Below are positions 17,429-20,834 of a stretch of 20,834 nt of DNA, piece after piece; the stretch's first letter is position 1; each line of letters starts with the position of its first letter. Origin of the DNA: Propionibacteriaceae bacterium. Lineage in GTDB: Bacteria; Actinomycetota; Actinomycetes; Propionibacteriales; Propionibacteriaceae. Below the pieces are notes generated by a model, which made no database searches, was not told the origin of the DNA, and saw nothing but the letters and a program-made list of their open reading frames with translations. Location: NCBI GenBank assembly GCA_030528545.1, contig JAUMYR010000038.1:1-20834 (forward strand), given 5' to 3'. The translations under genes were made by a program, and so were the position numbers.

Positions 17429-18641
17429 GCCAGGGACTCAAGATCGCTTCGGTGGCCTTCGCCACCACCGAGCGGCGCGTCCACTGCTCAAGGGTCAACT
17501 CGATGCTGTTTCCTTCATCGAGAGCGAAGATCTCCTCCATGCGCCGGGCCACGGCCGGGTCGGTGATCTCCAGGTTGACCTCATAGTTCCCCCACAAGCT
17601 CAGCCGGTCCAGATTCGCGGTGCCGATGGTGGACCACTGGCCATCGATCGTGGCGGTCTTGGCGTGCACCATCGCCCCTTGATACAGGAACAGGCGCACC
17701 CCGTAACGCAATAGCTGGGCGTAATAGCCGCGGCTCAGCCAGTCGGCGACCACATGGTTGGATTCGGCCGGGACGATGATGCGCACATCCACCCCGCGCC
17801 TCACCGCGGCGAACAGCACCCCCAGGAACTCGTCGTCGGGGATCAGGTAGGCGTGGGTCAGCCAGACCCGCTCACAGGCGCGGTCGATCGCCTCCAGGTA
17901 CATGTTGCGGATCGGGTAGACCTGCAGCCGGGGAACGTTGCGCTGCACCCGGATCGGGCTCGCCCAGTGGCGTCGGCTCGGGGGCGTCAGCTCGGGCTGT
18001 GGCTCCCGGCGGTGCATGTTCCAGAAATCGGCGAAGACGTTTTGCAACTCCGAGACCGCCGGGCCGGTGACGCGGACATGGGTGTCGCGCCAGTGGTGGG
18101 CATAGAGCGAACCGATGTTGTACCCGCCCACGAAGGCCGCGGTGTCATCGACGACGAGGATCTTGCGGTGATCGCGTCCCCACCGCTTCGGGTTCCACGG
18201 CACGCTGTAGGCCGGATGCCGGTAAACGTGCAGCGTCGGCGGCAACCTTAGGAAACTCCGCTTGACCACGAGGTTGGCGAAATCGTCGAAGATCACATAG
18301 ACCCGCACGCCCCGTTCGGCTGCCTCGATCAGGGCTTGACGGAACTTCCGCCCGGTGTGGTCGGATTTCCAGATATAGGTCTCGAAATAGATGGTCTCGC
18401 GCGCCCCGCGGATCGCCTCAAGCATGTCGGCGTAGAGGTCCCGGCCAAAGGTGTAGATGGTGATCTCGTCCTCGCCCGCGGCGATCGGCACCGCGGACGC
18501 GGTGGGGAAGCGGTATGGCTTGCGCTTCTTCTTCCGCCGCGAGCCAATGACGGTGAGCCCGGCGATCGTGCCGAACTGTACCCCGAGCAGCCCGGCCATG
18601 GCCCAATGCAGGACCCGCCTCACCCGGGGAAATCGTGACAT
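17415..18641 (-). CDS. Phospholipase D-like / cardiolipin synthase family protein
   Basis: A 408-residue membrane-anchored enzyme with two HKD motifs, the signature of the phospholipase D superfamily: H158, K160, D165 in DHRKILVVDDTAAFVGGYN and H326, K328, D333 in VHAKTATIDGQWSTIGTAN. One hydrophobic helix (about 13-33) lies at the N-terminus, followed by a very basic stretch (RRKKKRK). The domain order matches bacterial ClsA/ClsB-type cardiolipin synthases, which join two phosphatidylglycerol molecules or use a related phosphatidyl transfer; another PLD-type activity is possible. ATG 18641 is chosen because TAAGCT ends 7 nt upstream; the longer ORF to 19190 is antisense to pcrA. Confidence 0.93.
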   Translation of the reverse strand: MSRFPRVRRVLHWAMAGLLGVQFGTIAGLTVIGSRRKKKRKPYRFPTASAVPIAAGEDEITIYTFGRDLYADMLEAIRGARETIYFETYIWKSDHTGRKFRQALIEAAERGVRVYVIFDDFANLVVKRSFLRLPPTLHVYRHPAYSVPWNPKRWGRDHRKILVVDDTAAFVGGYNIGSLYAHHWRDTHVRVTGPAVSELQNVFADFWNMHRREPQPELTPPSRRHWASPIRVQRNVPRLQVYPIRNMYLEAIDRACERVWLTHAYLIPDDEFLGVLFAAVRRGVDVRIIVPAESNHVVADWLSRGYYAQLLRYGVRLFLYQGAMVHAKTATIDGQWSTIGTANLDRLSLWGNYEVNLEITDPAVARRMEEIFALDEGNSIELTLEQWTRRSVVAKATEAILSPWRPLL

Positions 18642-18654
18642 GGCTTTCAGCTTA
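18642..18654 (-). promoter_or_regulatory. Leaderless promoter of the phospholipase D-like gene
   Basis: On the minus strand TAAGCT (18654-18649) is followed by seven bases and ATG 18641, with no Shine-Dalgarno sequence. It is part of the 100-bp divergent region shared with pcrA. Confidence 0.5.
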
Positions 18655-18726
18655 CTGAACGTCTTGGCCGAGGACCCATCTCGCCCCCGGGCGGCGCGGG
18701 GAGGGGTTGGTGTCTGGGCTTTCCGG

Positions 18727-18741
18727 TAGGGTTCTGCCCAG
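18727..18741 (+). promoter_or_regulatory. Probable leaderless promoter of pcrA
   Basis: TAGGGT (18727-18732) ends 9 nt before ATG 18742; no Shine-Dalgarno sequence lies between them. The spacing is a little longer than in the other examples, so a leader of one to three bases is possible. Confidence 0.45.
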
Positions 18742-20834
18742 ATGTCTGACTCGTTGTTTCCCGATCTTTTCGCAGCTTTCGAGGCGCCCGCCAGACCCGC
18801 GCGGGAGCCGCGGCGCGGCGTGTCCGCTCCCGGCCAGGACGCGCCGGAGGAGGTGAGCGAGGCCGGTTTGCTGGAAGGGCTGAACCCGCCCCAGAGGGAG
18901 GCCGTGCTGCATGAAGGTTCGCCAGTGCTGGTCGTCGCGGGAGCGGGTTCAGGCAAGACCCGCGTGCTGACCCGCCGCGTCGCCCACCTGGTCAGCCAGC
19001 GCGGCGTCCACCCCGGTTCGATACTCGCGATCACCTTCACCAACAAGGCCGCGGCCGAAATGAGGGAACGGGTCATCGGCCTGGTCGGTAACCGGGCAAA
19101 GCCCATGTGGGTGTCTACCTTCCACTCCGCATGTGTGCGGATCTTGCGCGCCGACATCGACCGTTTTGGTGTCAAGAAGACGTTCAGCATCTACGACGAC
19201 GCGGACGCTAAACGCCTCATGGGCATGGTCTGCAAGGACTTGAACCTCGACCCGAAGCGGTTCGGGGTGCGATCGGTGATGAACGCGATCAGCAACTTCA
19301 AGAACGAACTGATCGATTTCGAGTCGGCGGCCGCGCAGGCGGCTTCCCCCAACGAGGAGGTCTACGCTGAGGCCTACCGGGAGTACCAGCGCCGCCTGGT
19401 GTCCGGGAACGCCTTGGACTTCGATGACCTCATCATGACCACGGTACATCTGCTGCAAGCCTTCCCCGAGGTGAGGGAAAAATATCGCCGCAGGTTCCGC
19501 CACGTGCTGGTGGACGAATACCAAGACACCAACCACGCCCAATACGCGCTCGTCCGGGAGCTATGCGGCCCGGAACCGAGCCGCCTGCCCGAAGGATCGC
19601 CCGCGGCGGATCCCGCCGAACTGATGGTGGTGGGAGACTCCGACCAGTCCATCTACGCCTTCCGGGGAGCGACCATCCGCAACATCCTCGACTTCGAGCA
19701 GGACTTTCCCGGAGCCGCGACCATCGTCTTGGACCAGAATTACCGTTCCACCCAGAACGTCCTCACCGCGGCCAACGCGGTCATCTCGCGCAACCGGGGA
19801 CGCCGGGACAAGAAGCTGTGGACCGATCAGGGCGAGGGAGAACTCATCGTTGGCTATGTGGCCGATAACGAGCACGATGAGGCGGCCTATGTGGCCAGCG
19901 AACTGGATTCCCTCGCCGACCAGAGCCTGAGCAACTATGGGGATACCGCGGTCTTCTACCGCACCAACGCCCAGTCCAGGGCCTTCGAAGAGGTCTTCAT
20001 CCGCATCGGATTGCCCTACAAGGTCGTCGGCGGGGTCCGGTTCTACGAACGCAAAGAGATCAAGGACGCCATCGCCTACCTGCGGGCCATCGTCAACCCA
20101 ACCGACGAGGTGAGCCTGCGGCGCATCCTCAACGTGCCCAAACGGGGCATCGGGGAGCGAGCCGAATCCGCGCTGGAGGCGTTCGCAGCGGCCCACCGGA
20201 TCACCTTCTTCGAAGCGCTCAACCGGGCCGGGGAGATCCCCGGGCTGGCCGCCCGCTCCCGCAACCAGATCCTCGCTTTCGCGGCTCTGCTGGGCCAGCA
20301 CCAAGCCCAGGTTGAGGCCAACGCCCCGGCGGATGAGGTACTGACCAGCATCCTCAAAGAGTCGGGCTATATCGCCGAGCTGAGCGGCAGCGCCGACCCC
20401 CAGGACGAGACCCGCATCGAGAACCTTGAGGAACTCGTCACCGTAGCTGCTGAGTTCGTCGCCGCGGCTCACACCGCTGATGCCGAGGCCACCGAGAGCG
20501 GCCTGAGCGCGGGAATGCCCGAACCCGATGATTCGCTCGCGGCCTTTCTGGAACGGGTGGCGCTGGTCGCCGATTCTGACCAGATTCCCGAGAACACCGA
20601 CGGCCGTGGCGTCGTGACGCTCATGACGCTGCACACCGCCAAGGGACTGGAGTTCGACACGGTATTCCTCACCGGCCTTGAGGAGGGGGTGTTTCCGCAT
20701 ATGCGCGCCATGACCGACGCGACGGAACTGGAGGAGGAACGCCGTCTGGCCTATGTCGGGCTGACCCGGGCCCGCAAGAGGCTCTACCTCACCCGGGCCG
20801 CCGTACGCAGCGTCTTCGGTAACCCGATGTATAA
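18742..20834 (+). CDS. pcrA: UvrD/PcrA family DNA helicase (3' end cut by the window)
   Basis: Superfamily 1A 3'-5' helicase used in nucleotide excision repair and in clearing replication conflicts. About 697 residues are visible with no stop before the edge. Motifs in order are the Q motif at NPPQREAVL, Walker A AGAGSGKTR (66-74), motif Ia ITFTNKAAAEM, motif II DEYQD (258-262), motif III GDSDQSIYAFRGA (298-310), motif IV QNYRST, motif V TLHTAKGLEFD and motif VI EEERRLAYVGLTRARKRLYL. An acidic, disordered N-terminal stretch (1-42) precedes the core, and a Pro/Gly-rich insert lies ahead of motif III. The missing C-terminus would carry the RNA-polymerase-binding region found in PcrA. It is divergent from the phospholipase D-like gene. 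Confidence 0.96.
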   Translation, partial: MSDSLFPDLFAAFEAPARPAREPRRGVSAPGQDAPEEVSEAGLLEGLNPPQREAVLHEGSPVLVVAGAGSGKTRVLTRRVAHLVSQRGVHPGSILAITFTNKAAAEMRERVIGLVGNRAKPMWVSTFHSACVRILRADIDRFGVKKTFSIYDDADAKRLMGMVCKDLNLDPKRFGVRSVMNAISNFKNELIDFESAAAQAASPNEEVYAEAYREYQRRLVSGNALDFDDLIMTTVHLLQAFPEVREKYRRRFRHVLVDEYQDTNHAQYALVRELCGPEPSRLPEGSPAADPAELMVVGDSDQSIYAFRGATIRNILDFEQDFPGAATIVLDQNYRSTQNVLTAANAVISRNRGRRDKKLWTDQGEGELIVGYVADNEHDEAAYVASELDSLADQSLSNYGDTAVFYRTNAQSRAFEEVFIRIGLPYKVVGGVRFYERKEIKDAIAYLRAIVNPTDEVSLRRILNVPKRGIGERAESALEAFAAAHRITFFEALNRAGEIPGLAARSRNQILAFAALLGQHQAQVEANAPADEVLTSILKESGYIAELSGSADPQDETRIENLEELVTVAAEFVAAAHTADAEATESGLSAGMPEPDDSLAAFLERVALVADSDQIPENTDGRGVVTLMTLHTAKGLEFDTVFLTGLEEGVFPHMRAMTDATELEEERRLAYVGLTRARKRLYLTRAAVRSVFGNPMY

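Noticed and set aside
18642..19190. N-terminal extension of the phospholipase D-like ORF into pcrA
   Set aside because: The extra 183 codons are antisense to pcrA, and a promoter hexamer directly precedes the internal ATG at 18641.

Overview
This is a core housekeeping segment of a high-GC actinobacterial chromosome. The clearest lineage markers are a mycothiol S-conjugate amidase (mca) next to a DUF4307 membrane protein and greA, a long-form ribosomal protein L25, an actinobacterial Mfd, GTG starts, and many leaderless promoters. A member of the Propionibacteriaceae or a relative is my best guess, but this is inference and the sequence alone does not settle it. I see no prophage, insertion sequence, CRISPR array, rRNA or tRNA.

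Layout. 1-295 is a divergent control region: a possible minus-strand gene runs off the left edge, followed by a hairpin with a DnaA-box-like core and the rplY promoter and leader. 296-6241 reads rightwards: rplY and pth (overlapping), then mfd, a SurA-N-like lipoprotein and mazG (ATGA overlap), covering translation quality control, transcription-coupled repair, and nucleotide-pool cleaning. Enolase (6375-7652) and an FtsB/DivIC-type division protein (7712-8284) follow. ung (uracil-DNA glycosylase) lies on the minus strand at 8417-9091. The 531-bp gap 9092-9622 is the largest non-coding stretch and carries two copies of a palindromic element in inverted orientation.

9623-10812 encodes an overlapping pair, a DUF4097-like adhesin-fold protein and a DUF2089 zinc-ribbon/HTH protein. 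They share a short helical motif at opposite ends, and I consider this the least characterised system in the window. Next come greA, DUF4307 (-), mca (+) and a small membrane protein. A minus-strand group follows: cysK-cysE (cysteine synthesis, overlapping) and a rhomboid protease, then guaA (+), a GlsB/YeaQ-type membrane protein (-), a PLD/cardiolipin-synthase-like enzyme (-), and a UvrD/PcrA helicase (+) that is cut by the right edge.

How the genes work together. cysE and cysK make the cysteine that supplies mycothiol, and mca, 1.5 kb away, recycles mycothiol conjugates. mfd, ung and pcrA are all genome-maintenance enzymes. The strongest window-wide pattern is regulatory: eight start codons sit 6-9 nt after a TANNNT hexamer with no Shine-Dalgarno sequence, and three more follow CANNNT, so most transcription units here appear to be leaderless.
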